A DNA stretch of 43,570 bases from Planctomycetota bacterium. GTDB lineage: Bacteria; Planctomycetota; Phycisphaerae; WQYP01. Numbering within the stretch: the first letter of the stretch is position 1; the number at the start of each line of letters is the position of its first letter. The DNA is taken from the NCBI GenBank assembly GCA_021818445.1, contig JAKAEB010000032.1:1-43570 (forward strand), read 5' to 3'. A program made the position numbers and the translations under genes. This document shows, one piece after another, positions 8,449-17,217 of this stretch. Under the pieces are notes generated by a model. That model did no database searches, was not told the origin of the DNA, and saw only the letters and a program-made list of their open reading frames with translations.

Positions 8449-9303
8449 CTATTTTATTGTCCAACCATCGCCCTGAGCCTCGCTGATGTAGCGCCCGTTG
8501 TGATAACGGATGTTGACAGGCCAATTGAATGCCGCGCTGAAATTTTCATCCGTCATCACCGATTGCGGATCGCCTGCGGCCTGCATGGACCCTTGGGCCG
8601 TCAGTAAAAGAATATGCTCAAGTGTCTGCGGCAATTCCTCGGGATAGTGGGTAACGGCCAGAATCGCCGGCCTATCGGGAGACTGGCTTATCCGACGAAT
8701 GGTGGCCAGATAGGCCTCGCGGCTGGCAATATCAAGCCCGTTGGTACATTCATCAAGTATTAAAAGCTGCGGCGAAATAATCAGTCCCCGAGCCAGCATC
8801 GCACGCATTTTCTCACCAGTGGAAAGTGTGTCATACGGCTGCCGAAGATGATGTTTCAAGCCGACCAGGTCGGCGGTGTGTGTCGCATGCCGATATTGTT
8901 CCGGGGAAAGGCGGTCGTAGGCGACGGTAAGTTTGCCCAGCAGGCCGCTGCAAATAACGTCCAGCGTCGTCATATCGGTCGCCATTGGAACAATCGGCGT
9001 GGGTTCCACAATGGCAATCTGCTTTCTGAGGTCTGAAACCGGAAAAGTGCCCAGTTGACGCCCATTAAAATAACAATGCCCACGGGTCGGCCACACATAT
9101 CCAGCCGCCATGCGTAGAAGGGTCGATTTTCCTGAACCATTGGGCCCCAGGATCGCCCCAATCCCCCTTTGCGGGAGTGACCAGGTAATGTTGTCAAGAA
9201 TCAGCCGGTCAGAACGGACAAAACCCACGCCCGCAAACTCCAGGACGGCCGGATCAAGTCGTGTCCCGGTCGCGGTGTTATGGTCATTCCGCGTCCTGTT
9301 CAC
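8449..9303 (-). CDS. ABC transporter-type ATP-binding protein, orphan (ModF-like)
   Basis: 284 residues, a single ABC ATPase domain: Walker A GPNGSGKS (53-60), signature LSTGEK (160-165, in place of the usual LSGGQ), Walker B LLILDE (180-185) and H-loop H219 in VTHYPEEL. The cysteine-containing DECTNGLD follows Walker B. Overall it resembles the ModF/YlmA-like cytoplasmic ATPases, but no permease or binding protein is near, so the transported substrate, if any, is unknown. It starts with GTG inside the 4-base GTGA overlap with the folD stop (9300-9303), so its translation is probably coupled to folD. The residues after about 250 carry no recognised domain. Confidence 0.8.
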   Translation of the reverse strand: MNRTRNDHNTATGTRLDPAVLEFAGVGFVRSDRLILDNITWSLPQRGIGAILGPNGSGKSTLLRMAAGYVWPTRGHCYFNGRQLGTFPVSDLRKQIAIVEPTPIVPMATDMTTLDVICSGLLGKLTVAYDRLSPEQYRHATHTADLVGLKHHLRQPYDTLSTGEKMRAMLARGLIISPQLLILDECTNGLDIASREAYLATIRRISQSPDRPAILAVTHYPEELPQTLEHILLLTAQGSMQAAGDPQSVMTDENFSAAFNWPVNIRYHNGRYISEAQGDGWTIK

Positions 9304-10199
9304 CAGATATTATCCCAACCATGAGCCAATCGCGCCGCCCGCAGTGTGTTGCTCAGCAGCATCGCAACAGTGACCGGCCCGACGCCCCCGGGCACCGGTG
9401 TAATCCAGCCGGCCACCTTGCGGGCTGATTCAAAATCGACATCCCCCACAATACGGCTGATGATCTGCCCGTCGGGGGTGGTCTTCGTCCGACGATTGAT
9501 GCCCACATCGATAACCACCGCGCCGGGCTTTATATCCTGGCCACGAATCAGCGCTTCTTTCCCGACCGCCACCACCAGAATATCGGCCCGGCGGCAGTGT
9601 GCGGCAACGTCGCGCGTGTCGATCTGACATACCGTTACAGTCGCCCCCCGTTCGGTTAAAAGCAGTGCAGTCGGGCGGCCGGCAATGCGGCTGGCACCCA
9701 CAACCGTCACTTCCGCCCCGCGTAAGGGCACGCCGGTACTTTCAATGAGAGCGACGGCGGCCGACGCAGTACAAGGTGAAATAATCGGATGACCATATAA
9801 TAAATGACCAATATTAGACGGATTTACACCCTCGACGTCTTTGATCACGTCAATGGCAAACTGCGCTTGCTGGGCATTGAGTCCCGCCGGCAACGGAAGA
9901 TGCAGCATGATGCCCGTCACCTGGGCATCACGCTCCAGCGCCGCGAGCTGACTATGCAACTCATGCTGGCTTGTGCCCGCTGGCATTTCCACCAGGCGAT
10001 ATTCAATGCCTGCTTCATTGCAGGTTTTGGCCTGATTGGCGGCGTAAACTCTGGCCGCCTCGGCCCCGCCTACCAGTACCGCCGTCAGACTTACCGTTTT
10101 GTTCGCCCTCCGGAGGGTCATCACGCCCTCCCTTACCCGTTCCCGAATGTCAGCCGCAATGGCTTTACCGTCAATTAGTTTCGCAGATTCATTGTTCAT
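9300..10199 (-). CDS. folD: Methylenetetrahydrofolate dehydrogenase / methenyl-THF cyclohydrolase
   Basis: 299 residues, the normal FolD length. The bifunctional enzyme interconverts 5,10-methylene-, methenyl- and 10-formyl-tetrahydrofolate in cytoplasmic one-carbon metabolism. Visible landmarks: Y52 and K58 in RVYAANQAKT match the substrate tyrosine and catalytic lysine; HLPLPAGL (99-106); DVEGVNPSNIG (about 117-127); the nucleotide-binding VVGASRIAGRPTALLL; and the C-terminal PVPGGVGPVTVAML. One oddity: the normally conserved glutamine of the 'VQLPLP' block is H99 here. AAGGAG lies 14 bases before the ATG, somewhat far. The downstream ABC ATPase overlaps the stop codon. Confidence 0.93.
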   Translation of the reverse strand: MNNESAKLIDGKAIAADIRERVREGVMTLRRANKTVSLTAVLVGGAEAARVYAANQAKTCNEAGIEYRLVEMPAGTSQHELHSQLAALERDAQVTGIMLHLPLPAGLNAQQAQFAIDVIKDVEGVNPSNIGHLLYGHPIISPCTASAAVALIESTGVPLRGAEVTVVGASRIAGRPTALLLTERGATVTVCQIDTRDVAAHCRRADILVVAVGKEALIRGQDIKPGAVVIDVGINRRTKTTPDGQIISRIVGDVDFESARKVAGWITPVPGGVGPVTVAMLLSNTLRAARLAHGWDNIW

Positions 10200-10611
10200 C
10201 CCGGGTGTCGATGCTCCTTAATTAGCCGGATTATAAATGCAAATGCGACTGCGTGGTATTCGGGCACCACGGGGCGAGTGACAGTTGTTGCCCGAGTTTT
10301 CGCCGTGTAACACGGTTCTAATCCAGAATGGACGCCTCCTCGTGTGATTCAACTTATCTAAAAATGGTTCGTTATCCCGGCTGGCCAATGGCGGGTCGCT
10401 TTTGATGTTCAGCAAGCTCTCGATCAGCGCATCGACACGCTGCGGCAAGCACCTATTTGTGACGTTGGCTACTTACGGTCAAGTAAAAGCGCTTTGAGTC
10501 AGCATTTTATGCGTCCAATTCCACCTGATGACTGCGATCTTCCCTGCTGTTGATGATCCCGCTGTTTGCACTGTCACGTCTCTGCTTTATCATGCCCCGT
10601 CTTAGCGATGG
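10200..10611. promoter_or_regulatory. Divergent intergenic region, folD / CPBP protease
   Basis: 412 bases between divergent genes. On the minus strand, a perfect -10 (TATAAT, complement of 10230-10235) lies about 30 bases before the folD start; the matching -35 is not clear. The rest holds only short unsupported frames, and I recognise no RNA gene or repeat in it. Confidence 0.35.
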
Positions 10612-11409
10612 ATGGGTGGAATGCCAAAACGCAACAGTGAACCCCAGTGGCTTAACTTTGGAAAGAGCGATGACTATTTCAATTTGGTTCATCGTCCGCT
10701 GCAATGTCTGATATTCATCGCGCCACTGCTGCTGATTTATCAGGTAGGCATTACGCTCCATCCGTGGAATCCCAATACCACTCACACGCCCAACATCATC
10801 GCCTTCATCCTGATGCTGCGCTTTTTCAGCCTTTTTGGCGTCGCGGGTAATTATTTCCCGCTCCTCGCTGTCGTTGCGATTCTATTTTCCTGGCATTGGG
10901 CACGAAAAGACCCCTGGCAGTTCCGGCCGATTCTTTATATCTCCATGTATGCCGAAAGTCTGCTTTGGGCCGTCCCCATGCTCGTGGCCGCCATGCTGCT
11001 CGCCGACCGAACGCCCGCCATGCACGCCATAGAATTTTTCGCCCCGGCACCGAGCCACTTAAGTTGGCAAACTCAAATTGTGCTCTCCGTGGGGGCTGGC
11101 GTTTACGAGGAATTGCTATTCCGCCTTGTGCTCATTACCGTACTGAATTTTTTGCTGGTAGATGTGTTCAAGCTATCGCTTACCAAAGCCATACCGATCA
11201 TCATTATTCTATCCGCTGTACTCTTTTCCCTTTATCACTATCTCGGGGCTGAAAAGCCGGCATGGGATACGTTTTTATTTCGCACGGCGGCGGGCATCTA
11301 CTTTGCGGCCATTTACATATTTCGCGGTTTTGGCATCGATGTAGGCTCGCATGCCGCCTACGACGTCATTGTTGTTTTGCTGCAGCTCAATGGCACCCAC
11401 GGTATTTGA
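10612..11409 (+). CDS. CPBP-family intramembrane metalloprotease
   Basis: 265 residues, mostly hydrophobic with about seven predicted membrane segments (for example LIFIAPLLLIYQVG, IIAFILMLRFFSLFG, LLAVVAILFSWHW, LLWAVPMLVAAMLL). The CPBP/Abi (CAAX-processing-like) motifs are all present: EELLFR (about 166-171, EExxxR), FSLYHYLG (FxxxH) and a late HAAYD. These would form the metal site of a Rce1-like membrane protease. Substrates of bacterial members are mostly unknown; some confer bacteriocin self-immunity. The start is uncertain: ATG 10612 or ATG 10621, neither with a strong ribosome binding site. It stands alone between folD and the convergent plsC. Confidence 0.85.
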   Translation: MGGMPKRNSEPQWLNFGKSDDYFNLVHRPLQCLIFIAPLLLIYQVGITLHPWNPNTTHTPNIIAFILMLRFFSLFGVAGNYFPLLAVVAILFSWHWARKDPWQFRPILYISMYAESLLWAVPMLVAAMLLADRTPAMHAIEFFAPAPSHLSWQTQIVLSVGAGVYEELLFRLVLITVLNFLLVDVFKLSLTKAIPIIIILSAVLFSLYHYLGAEKPAWDTFLFRTAAGIYFAAIYIFRGFGIDVGSHAAYDVIVVLLQLNGTHGI

Positions 11410-11460
11410 TCCGCTATCGGTCTATGGCCACGGCGGTTACCATCGACCCATCGGATTTGC

Positions 11461-12237
11461 TTACTGCGAAAATTCGCGCGAAACAACTAAACGTGCCTTA
11501 CCCTTGGCAACATCCGCCTCCAGTTGTGCCCGCGAACGAGCGGCGTGCGGCGAATTGAGTTTTTCTTGCAAAGCAATGAGTTCCTGCCGAATCAAAACCG
11601 CCATCTCATCGGGGCTAAGTCCGGACAACTGCTCGGCTCGAATAGGCTTGCCATAAATTACCCGGATGGGGGAGCACTTCGGCAAAATGCGGTTTCGCGA
11701 CCACGCCTCGAAGGCTCCATCGATCACAATGGGCACCACCGGCACATTCGCACGCCGAATGATAACGCTTACCGCTGACCCTACCGAGCCAATAGATCCA
11801 TCCTTGCTGCGGGTAGCTTCCGGGAATAAATTCAGCAAATGACCTTGGGCAAGCCGATTGAGCGATTCACGCATGGCCGATGCATCCGCCCGCCCGCGTT
11901 TGATGGGAAATGCGTTGGTACGCTCGAGCACATACTGCACAAATCCACCGCGAAAAAGTGATTCCCGCGCCACAAAGTGAATCTGCCGATACAGGGCAAT
12001 TCCAATCAGCCACGGATCCAAAAAACTCTGATGATTGGTCAGCAGCAGGGCCGCACCTTTGCGGGGAATATGTTCCCGGCCATAAATCCGCACGCCGAAA
12101 AAAATGATAGCAAAGAATTGCAGCAGAATTCTGAAACTGCTCCACAGCAAAAGCTGAAACCAGCCCGTACCTTCCCCGCGATACACGTATGGTTTATACG
12201 CCGGGACATTTTGCCCTTCCTGCGGTGGCGATGTCAT
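11461..12237 (-). CDS. plsC: 1-acyl-sn-glycerol-3-phosphate acyltransferase (PlsC family)
   Basis: 258 residues. The enzyme adds the second acyl chain to lysophosphatidic acid at the inner membrane. The catalytic HX4D is H69 to D74 in NHQSFLD; the glycerol-phosphate motif is FPEATRS (138-144, usually FPEGTRS), with VPIVIDGAF later. An N-terminal hydrophobic stretch around residues 27-48 anchors it to the membrane. The ATG overlaps the cmk stop by 4 bases (12234-12237), so the pair cmk-plsC is a translationally coupled operon, an order known from several phyla. The family is clear; the acyl acceptor is inferred from the family. Confidence 0.88.
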   Translation of the reverse strand: MTSPPQEGQNVPAYKPYVYRGEGTGWFQLLLWSSFRILLQFFAIIFFGVRIYGREHIPRKGAALLLTNHQSFLDPWLIGIALYRQIHFVARESLFRGGFVQYVLERTNAFPIKRGRADASAMRESLNRLAQGHLLNLFPEATRSKDGSIGSVGSAVSVIIRRANVPVVPIVIDGAFEAWSRNRILPKCSPIRVIYGKPIRAEQLSGLSPDEMAVLIRQELIALQEKLNSPHAARSRAQLEADVAKGKARLVVSREFSQ

Positions 12238-12902
12238 CGGTGCTGCCCCTCGGCTCGAACCAGTTGAGCCAGTGTCTCTGTCACGGCCGACAAATCCATT
12301 TCAGTTGAATCGATGATGATGGCATCCGGTGCCGGCTTGAGTGGGCCTACCAATCGAGATCGATCGCGCCGGTCTCGAATTAATATGTCTTCCAACACAC
12401 GTTCAAACGGTTCGGCTATTCCCTTTAGTTGCAGTTGATGTACCCGCCGCCGTGCTCGCTCTTCCGGTCGGGCGTCAATAAAGAATTTAAACTCCGCGTC
12501 CGGAAACGCCACCGTTCCCTGATCCCGCCCTTCGGTCACCACCGATGCCAGCCGTCCCGCAATCAGGCGCTGCCGCTTTACCAATTCCGCCCGCACCTCC
12601 GGATTGTCCGCCGCGCAGTACGTTACCCGTGTGACTTCCGGCAGTCGAATCGCGCTGGTCACGTCACAGCCATTTAATAAAACAGCCGCCGGCGCGGAGG
12701 TAAAATCAAAATCAATATTCACCTGCTGTGAAAGGGCCGTCACTGCGGCCGGCTGGTCTGTTACGCCCTGTTTCATCGCCTCCAGCGCAACGGCCCGATA
12801 CATGGCACCGGTGTCCAGATGAGTCACGCCCAGCAAGCGGGCCAGCTCCGTCGCCGCCGCCGATTTCCCCGATCCAGCCGGGCCATCAATGGCAATTATC
12901 AA
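12234..12902 (-). CDS. cmk: Cytidylate kinase
   Basis: 222 residues, the normal length for bacterial CMP/dCMP kinase, which makes CDP/dCDP from CMP/dCMP and ATP in the cytoplasm. The P-loop is GPAGSGKS (7-14) in an IAIDGPAGSGKSAAA start, followed by LDTGAMYRAVAL (nucleotide monophosphate site), EGRDQGTVAFPDA and the lid-region arginines around RARRRVHQLQ and RDRRDRSR. It is the first gene of a two-gene operon with plsC. There is no strong Shine-Dalgarno by eye, but the P-loop position fixes the start. Confidence 0.94.
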   Translation of the reverse strand: MIIAIDGPAGSGKSAAATELARLLGVTHLDTGAMYRAVALEAMKQGVTDQPAAVTALSQQVNIDFDFTSAPAAVLLNGCDVTSAIRLPEVTRVTYCAADNPEVRAELVKRQRLIAGRLASVVTEGRDQGTVAFPDAEFKFFIDARPEERARRRVHQLQLKGIAEPFERVLEDILIRDRRDRSRLVGPLKPAPDAIIIDSTEMDLSAVTETLAQLVRAEGQHR

Positions 12903-13090
12903 CGTTCAGTCCATCCGAAAAATCTTCACGCCCGTGGTGCCGCTGCCGTTTGGGCCCCGCGGATTTGCACGCCCGCTGCATCCAGCCCATTAGCTGCTGC
13001 GCACGGCCCTATTTTACCGCATTGCGGGTAATTCGTCAGAGAGTGCGTCGATAAAATAAAACGCTACAATCGATGGACAGGAGTAAGTAT

Positions 13091-14479
13091 ATGATCGACA
13101 CCGTATTAATTTGGATTGAAAAAAATTCGCGTCGCTGGCTGCATGATTTACAGCAATGGTTGGCCATTCCCAGCGTTTCCACCGATCCGTCGCATGTAAC
13201 CGATGTTCATGCCGCCGCCGAATGGGCGCAGTTTTATCTTCGCACGGCTGGTTTGGACGCAACACTTATTCCAACTCCCCGCCATCCGTGTGTGTTGGCA
13301 ACAACCCCGGCCGGCATGTATCCCCAAAATGCGCCGCATGTGGTGATCTATGGGCACTACGACGTTCAGCCGCCCGATCCGTTGGAGGCGTGGTCGTCGC
13401 CGCCATTTTCTCCCACGATCAATCACGGTCAAATTGTGGCGCGCGGTGCGTCGGATGATAAGGGACAAACCTTCTGCCATATGGCAGCATTACTTGCCTG
13501 GCGCGAGATAGCCCAGCAGTTTCCCCTGCGCGTTACCGTGCTGCTGGAGGGAGAAGAAGAGATCGGCTCACCCAATCTGCCTGAAGTGATTAAAAACCTC
13601 AAACCGCAACTTTCCGATGCTTCCGCATTGATTATCAGCGATTCGTCGCAGTTTGCACCGGGTATTCCCGCCATTACCAGTGGACTTCGCGGCCTGATCT
13701 ATTACCAGTTGACGCTCTCCGGCCCGAACCGCGACCTGCATAGCGGCGTTTATGGCGGTACCGTCGCCAACCCCGCAACCGTGCTTTGTCAACTCCTTGG
13801 ACGGCTTCACGATGCCACGGGACGAGTGACGATTCCTGGCTTTTACGACGATGTGGCGGCCGTCGAGGCCAATGTGCGGGAAAGCTGGCGAAAGCTCCCA
13901 TTTTCCGACGAGCAATTCGCGCAAGATGTGGGTGTAAAAAAACTCTATGGTGAACAGGGCTATTCCACCATTGAACGCCGCTGGTGCCGGCCGACGCTGG
14001 AGATCAATGGTCTTACAGCCGGATTTCAGGGCGCTGGTGCCAAAACCATTATTCCCGCCAAGGCCTCTGCCAAGGTATCCATGCGCCTGGTGCCGAATCA
14101 GAACCCTGAAAAAATCAAGGCCTCCTTTGAATCTTATATGCAATCCATGCTGCCGGACGGTGTATCGATGCAATTTGAATTGTTCGGCTCTTCTCCCGCT
14201 GTATTGACGGCCACCAACTCTCCGGCCATCACCGCTGCGATCAATGCCGCCCGTGCGGGTTTGGGTGCTGAACCGGTCATCATTCGCGAGGGTGGTTCAA
14301 TTCCGGTCGTGAACTGGTTTCGGCAGGAACTGGGACTTGAGAGTGTACTGCTGGGGTTTGGTCTGCCGGACGATAATCTCCATTCCCCCAATGAAAAGCT
14401 TGATCTCGACGGCTTTTACGGCGGTATCCGCACCTCCGCACTGCTACTGGATGAATTGTCGCAGGCCTTATCTAAATGA
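13091..14479 (+). CDS. M20-family dipeptidase / carboxypeptidase-like metallopeptidase
   Basis: 462 residues from ATG 13091, which has AGGAG (13079-13083) 7 bases before it; an in-frame ATG at 13073 would place this site inside the gene. The family hydrolyses dipeptides or related amide bonds with two zinc ions. Ligands and catalytic residues are visible: H89 and D91 in GHYDVQPP, D122 in GASDDKGQ, E155/E156 in LLEGEEEIGS, an aspartate in DSSQF and a late histidine in DNLHSPNEKL. The internal segment SGVYGGTVANPATVL matches the dimerisation/lid region of the M20A/ArgE-DapE-CPG2-like group with DUG1-type length. It has no signal peptide, so it is cytoplasmic. It stands alone. Confidence 0.9.
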   Translation: MIDTVLIWIEKNSRRWLHDLQQWLAIPSVSTDPSHVTDVHAAAEWAQFYLRTAGLDATLIPTPRHPCVLATTPAGMYPQNAPHVVIYGHYDVQPPDPLEAWSSPPFSPTINHGQIVARGASDDKGQTFCHMAALLAWREIAQQFPLRVTVLLEGEEEIGSPNLPEVIKNLKPQLSDASALIISDSSQFAPGIPAITSGLRGLIYYQLTLSGPNRDLHSGVYGGTVANPATVLCQLLGRLHDATGRVTIPGFYDDVAAVEANVRESWRKLPFSDEQFAQDVGVKKLYGEQGYSTIERRWCRPTLEINGLTAGFQGAGAKTIIPAKASAKVSMRLVPNQNPEKIKASFESYMQSMLPDGVSMQFELFGSSPAVLTATNSPAITAAINAARAGLGAEPVIIREGGSIPVVNWFRQELGLESVLLGFGLPDDNLHSPNEKLDLDGFYGGIRTSALLLDELSQALSK

Positions 14480-14585
14480 TTATATATTGAAATAAAAATA
14501 GTCCTTAACAGGCGGTCAGATTCAATCCCGGCAGATAACCGTATCTATATTATTGAAACCCGCGTCGCAGTGCCGGTCTGGCCGC

Positions 14586-14613
14586 TTGCCGATGAGTGAA
14601 ATGCTGCTAATAT
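14586..14613 (+). promoter_or_regulatory. Possible promoter of gnd
   Basis: TTGCCG (14586-14591), a 16-base spacer and TAATAT (14608-14613), about 75 bases before the gnd start. Each hexamer matches the sigma-70 consensus at about four positions. No better pair is visible in the 209 bases upstream. Confidence 0.3.
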
Positions 14614-14688
14614 CCAAATGGTGGCGGATGCCACGATCCCAACATGGTTGACCGGTTCGACCATGACGAACTTTAAAGGAGCATGCCA

Positions 14689-15705
14689 ATGGAAATTGGA
14701 ATGGTCGGTCTGGGGCGGATGGGTTCCAATATGGTGCGTCGCCTGCTGAAAGGCTCTCACCGCTGCATCGCGTTTGATACCCACCCCGATGCCCGCAACG
14801 CGATGGCGGATGAAGGGGCAGTGGTTGCCGATTCGCTGGAAAAGATGATCGCCTCCATGTCAGCCCCTCGAGCCATATGGTTGATGGTACCGGCGGCGAT
14901 TGTCGACAAAGTTGTTGATCAACTTCGCGATTTGCTTACGCAAGGAGACATCATCATCGACGGCGGGAACTCGTTTTATCAGGATGATATTCGCCGCGCT
15001 GCGGAACTGAAAAAGCGGGGGATTGGATATCTGGATGTCGGCGTCTCAGGAGGTGTGTGGGGTTTGGAGCGGGGTTACTGCCAGATGATTGGCGGGGAGA
15101 AAGAGTTTTTCAACCGCGTTGAGCCGATCTTCAAAACGCTCGCTTCCGGTGTGGATGCCGCGCCACGCACGGCGGCACGCGAGGGGCAACCGATCACGCA
15201 GGCGGAACATGGCTACCTGCACTGCGGACCGGCCGGTGCCGGACACTTTGTCAAAATGGTGCACAATGGAATTGAATATGGCATCATGGCCGCATATGCC
15301 GAGGGACTTAATATCCTCAAGCATGCGGATGTAGGCCTCAATCGGGCGGAAGCCGATTCTGAAACCGCCCCCCTTGCCCATCCGGAATATTACCAGTACC
15401 AATTAGATCTTCCTGCCATCACCGAAGTGTGGCGGCGCGGTACCGTGATTCAAAGTTGGTTGCTGGACCTGACGGCGTTAGCATTGGCTAAAAATGCGAC
15501 GCTCGCTGATTATTCCGGTCGGGTAAGTGATTCCGGTGAAGGACGCTGGACATTGCACGCCGCCATCGATGAGGGCGTTCCCTCACCCATATTGAGTGCG
15601 GCACTCTTCGACCGTTTCGCCTCCCGCAGCGCCGCTGAATTTGCGGACCGCGTGATGTCCGCCATGCGTTTTGAGTTTGGCGGCCATAAGGAAAAGACCG
15701 GCTGA
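14689..15705 (+). CDS. gnd: 6-phosphogluconate dehydrogenase, decarboxylating (short form)
   Basis: 338 residues from ATG 14689. AAAGGAG (14675-14681) lies 7 bases before this ATG but only 1 base before the in-frame ATG at 14683, which decides the start. The enzyme oxidises 6-phosphogluconate to ribulose-5-phosphate plus CO2. The Rossmann motif GLGRMGSNM opens the protein; DGGNSFYQDD, DVGVSGGVWG and the catalytic HCGPAGAGHFVKMVHNGIEYG region (K and N in KMVHN) follow. The length is that of the short GndA/YqeC-like form, not the 470-residue classical enzyme. Between GVSGGVWG and HCGPAG there is an extended stretch around APRTAAREGQPITQAE. zwf follows after 55 bases, so the two form an oxidative pentose phosphate unit; no lactonase gene is seen between or beside them. 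Confidence 0.92.
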   Translation: MEIGMVGLGRMGSNMVRRLLKGSHRCIAFDTHPDARNAMADEGAVVADSLEKMIASMSAPRAIWLMVPAAIVDKVVDQLRDLLTQGDIIIDGGNSFYQDDIRRAAELKKRGIGYLDVGVSGGVWGLERGYCQMIGGEKEFFNRVEPIFKTLASGVDAAPRTAAREGQPITQAEHGYLHCGPAGAGHFVKMVHNGIEYGIMAAYAEGLNILKHADVGLNRAEADSETAPLAHPEYYQYQLDLPAITEVWRRGTVIQSWLLDLTALALAKNATLADYSGRVSDSGEGRWTLHAAIDEGVPSPILSAALFDRFASRSAAEFADRVMSAMRFEFGGHKEKTG

Positions 15706-15760
15706 TTGCCCTGGAGTGGTAACTGCCGATGATAATTGTATGGTTTAATAAGGATGTCGT

Positions 15761-17155
15761 ATGAGTGCCGAGCAGTCCGATGTACTGGTCTTTTTTGGTA
15801 TCACCGGCGACCTGGCGTATAAGAAAATCTTCCCATCGCTGCAATCGATGGTGCTTCATGGGGCACTGAACATCCCCGTTATCGGCGTCGCCAAATCAGG
15901 CATGAATATTGATTCTCTAAAAGACCGCATTCACAGTTCACTGGCGGAGCACGCATCCTGTCTGGATGAGGGTGCATTTGGAAAACTTTGCGATCAGCTC
16001 AATTACGTGGATGGCGACTACAAAGACCCTAGGACGTATGATCAGCTCAAACAACTCATGAAAAATGCCAAACATCCACTTTTTTATCTCGCCATCCCGC
16101 CGAGCATGTTTTCGGTTGTAGTTGACGGCCTGGCCAAGGCTGGCTGCCATCGCGGTGCCAGAATCATGGTTGAAAAGCCATTCGGGCGCGATTTGAAATC
16201 GGCGATAGAACTCAATGAAACCATCCATCAGCATTTTCCCGAGGATGCCATTTTTCGCATTGATCACTATCTTGGCAAAGAACCGGTGCAAAATATCCTC
16301 TATTCCCGATTTGCCAATTCCTACCTGGAGCCTACGTTTAACCGCAACTATGTTTCACATGTGCAAATCACGATGGCCGAGGAATTTGGGCTCCAGGGTC
16401 GCGGCCGTTTTTACGAAGAGGCGGGTGCCATACGCGATGTGATCCAAAATCACATGTTGCAATTGGTCGCCTGTCTCGCCATGGAGCCACCCTCCCGGCC
16501 ACATCCGGACGATATCCGCATTGAACGGGCAAAGTTGCTTCGCACCATTCGCCCCCTGTCGGTGGAAGATGTGGTGCGGGGGCAGTTTCGTGGCTATCGC
16601 GAGGAGGATGGGGTCAGCAAGGATTCCCGTGTTGAAACTTTTGCCGCCGTTCGTCTGTGGATCGACTCATGGCGCTGGGCGGGCGTACCGTTTTTTATCC
16701 GTACTGGTAAATGCCTCCCCTTCACCTGTACGGAAGCCATCGTGGTATTCAAACGCCCGCCGCAAAATGTATTTGGCGAAGAAGACCAGGGCCACCCCAA
16801 TTACCTGCGCTTTCGCCTCAACCCGCAGGTGGTAACCGCCATCGGTACCCGCGCCAAACAAGTGGGCGAGGGGATGATTGGCCGCGATGTCGAACTTATC
16901 GCCCAACGCCATATCCAGCAGGAGCTTGAACCTTATGAGCGGCTGCTGATCGAGGCGATGAAAGGTGAGTCGGCCTATTTTGCCGATCAGGCCGGAGTGG
17001 AAGAGGCGTGGCGCGTCGTTGATCCCGTTCTCGATATGCACCACACACCCATCCGGATGTACGACAAGCATACATGGGGGCCGTCGGAGGCATATCAGCT
17101 AATAAGTAGCTACGGTATCTGGATCGATCCGGGAGCCGAGCCGGACTGCGACTGA
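15761..17155 (+). CDS. zwf: Glucose-6-phosphate 1-dehydrogenase
   Basis: 464 residues, the usual length. It oxidises glucose-6-phosphate to 6-phosphogluconolactone, making NADPH. The coenzyme motif is FFGITGDLAYKK (11-22) and the active-site block is RIDHYLGKEPVQN (about 167-179), where D and H relay the proton. EKPFGRDL and the C-terminal NYLRFRLNPQ are also typical. TAAGGA lies 7 bases before the ATG. It follows gnd on the same strand, consistent with co-transcription. It ends 62 bases before the convergent tatC stop, and I see no terminator hairpin between them. Confidence 0.95.
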   Translation: MSAEQSDVLVFFGITGDLAYKKIFPSLQSMVLHGALNIPVIGVAKSGMNIDSLKDRIHSSLAEHASCLDEGAFGKLCDQLNYVDGDYKDPRTYDQLKQLMKNAKHPLFYLAIPPSMFSVVVDGLAKAGCHRGARIMVEKPFGRDLKSAIELNETIHQHFPEDAIFRIDHYLGKEPVQNILYSRFANSYLEPTFNRNYVSHVQITMAEEFGLQGRGRFYEEAGAIRDVIQNHMLQLVACLAMEPPSRPHPDDIRIERAKLLRTIRPLSVEDVVRGQFRGYREEDGVSKDSRVETFAAVRLWIDSWRWAGVPFFIRTGKCLPFTCTEAIVVFKRPPQNVFGEEDQGHPNYLRFRLNPQVVTAIGTRAKQVGEGMIGRDVELIAQRHIQQELEPYERLLIEAMKGESAYFADQAGVEEAWRVVDPVLDMHHTPIRMYDKHTWGPSEAYQLISSYGIWIDPGAEPDCD

Positions 17156-17217
17156 TCCACGCCCGATTCGCTGCGGTTGGCGTTTGGCTTGCGGGCCACA
17201 ATTAATAGCAAAGTTTA

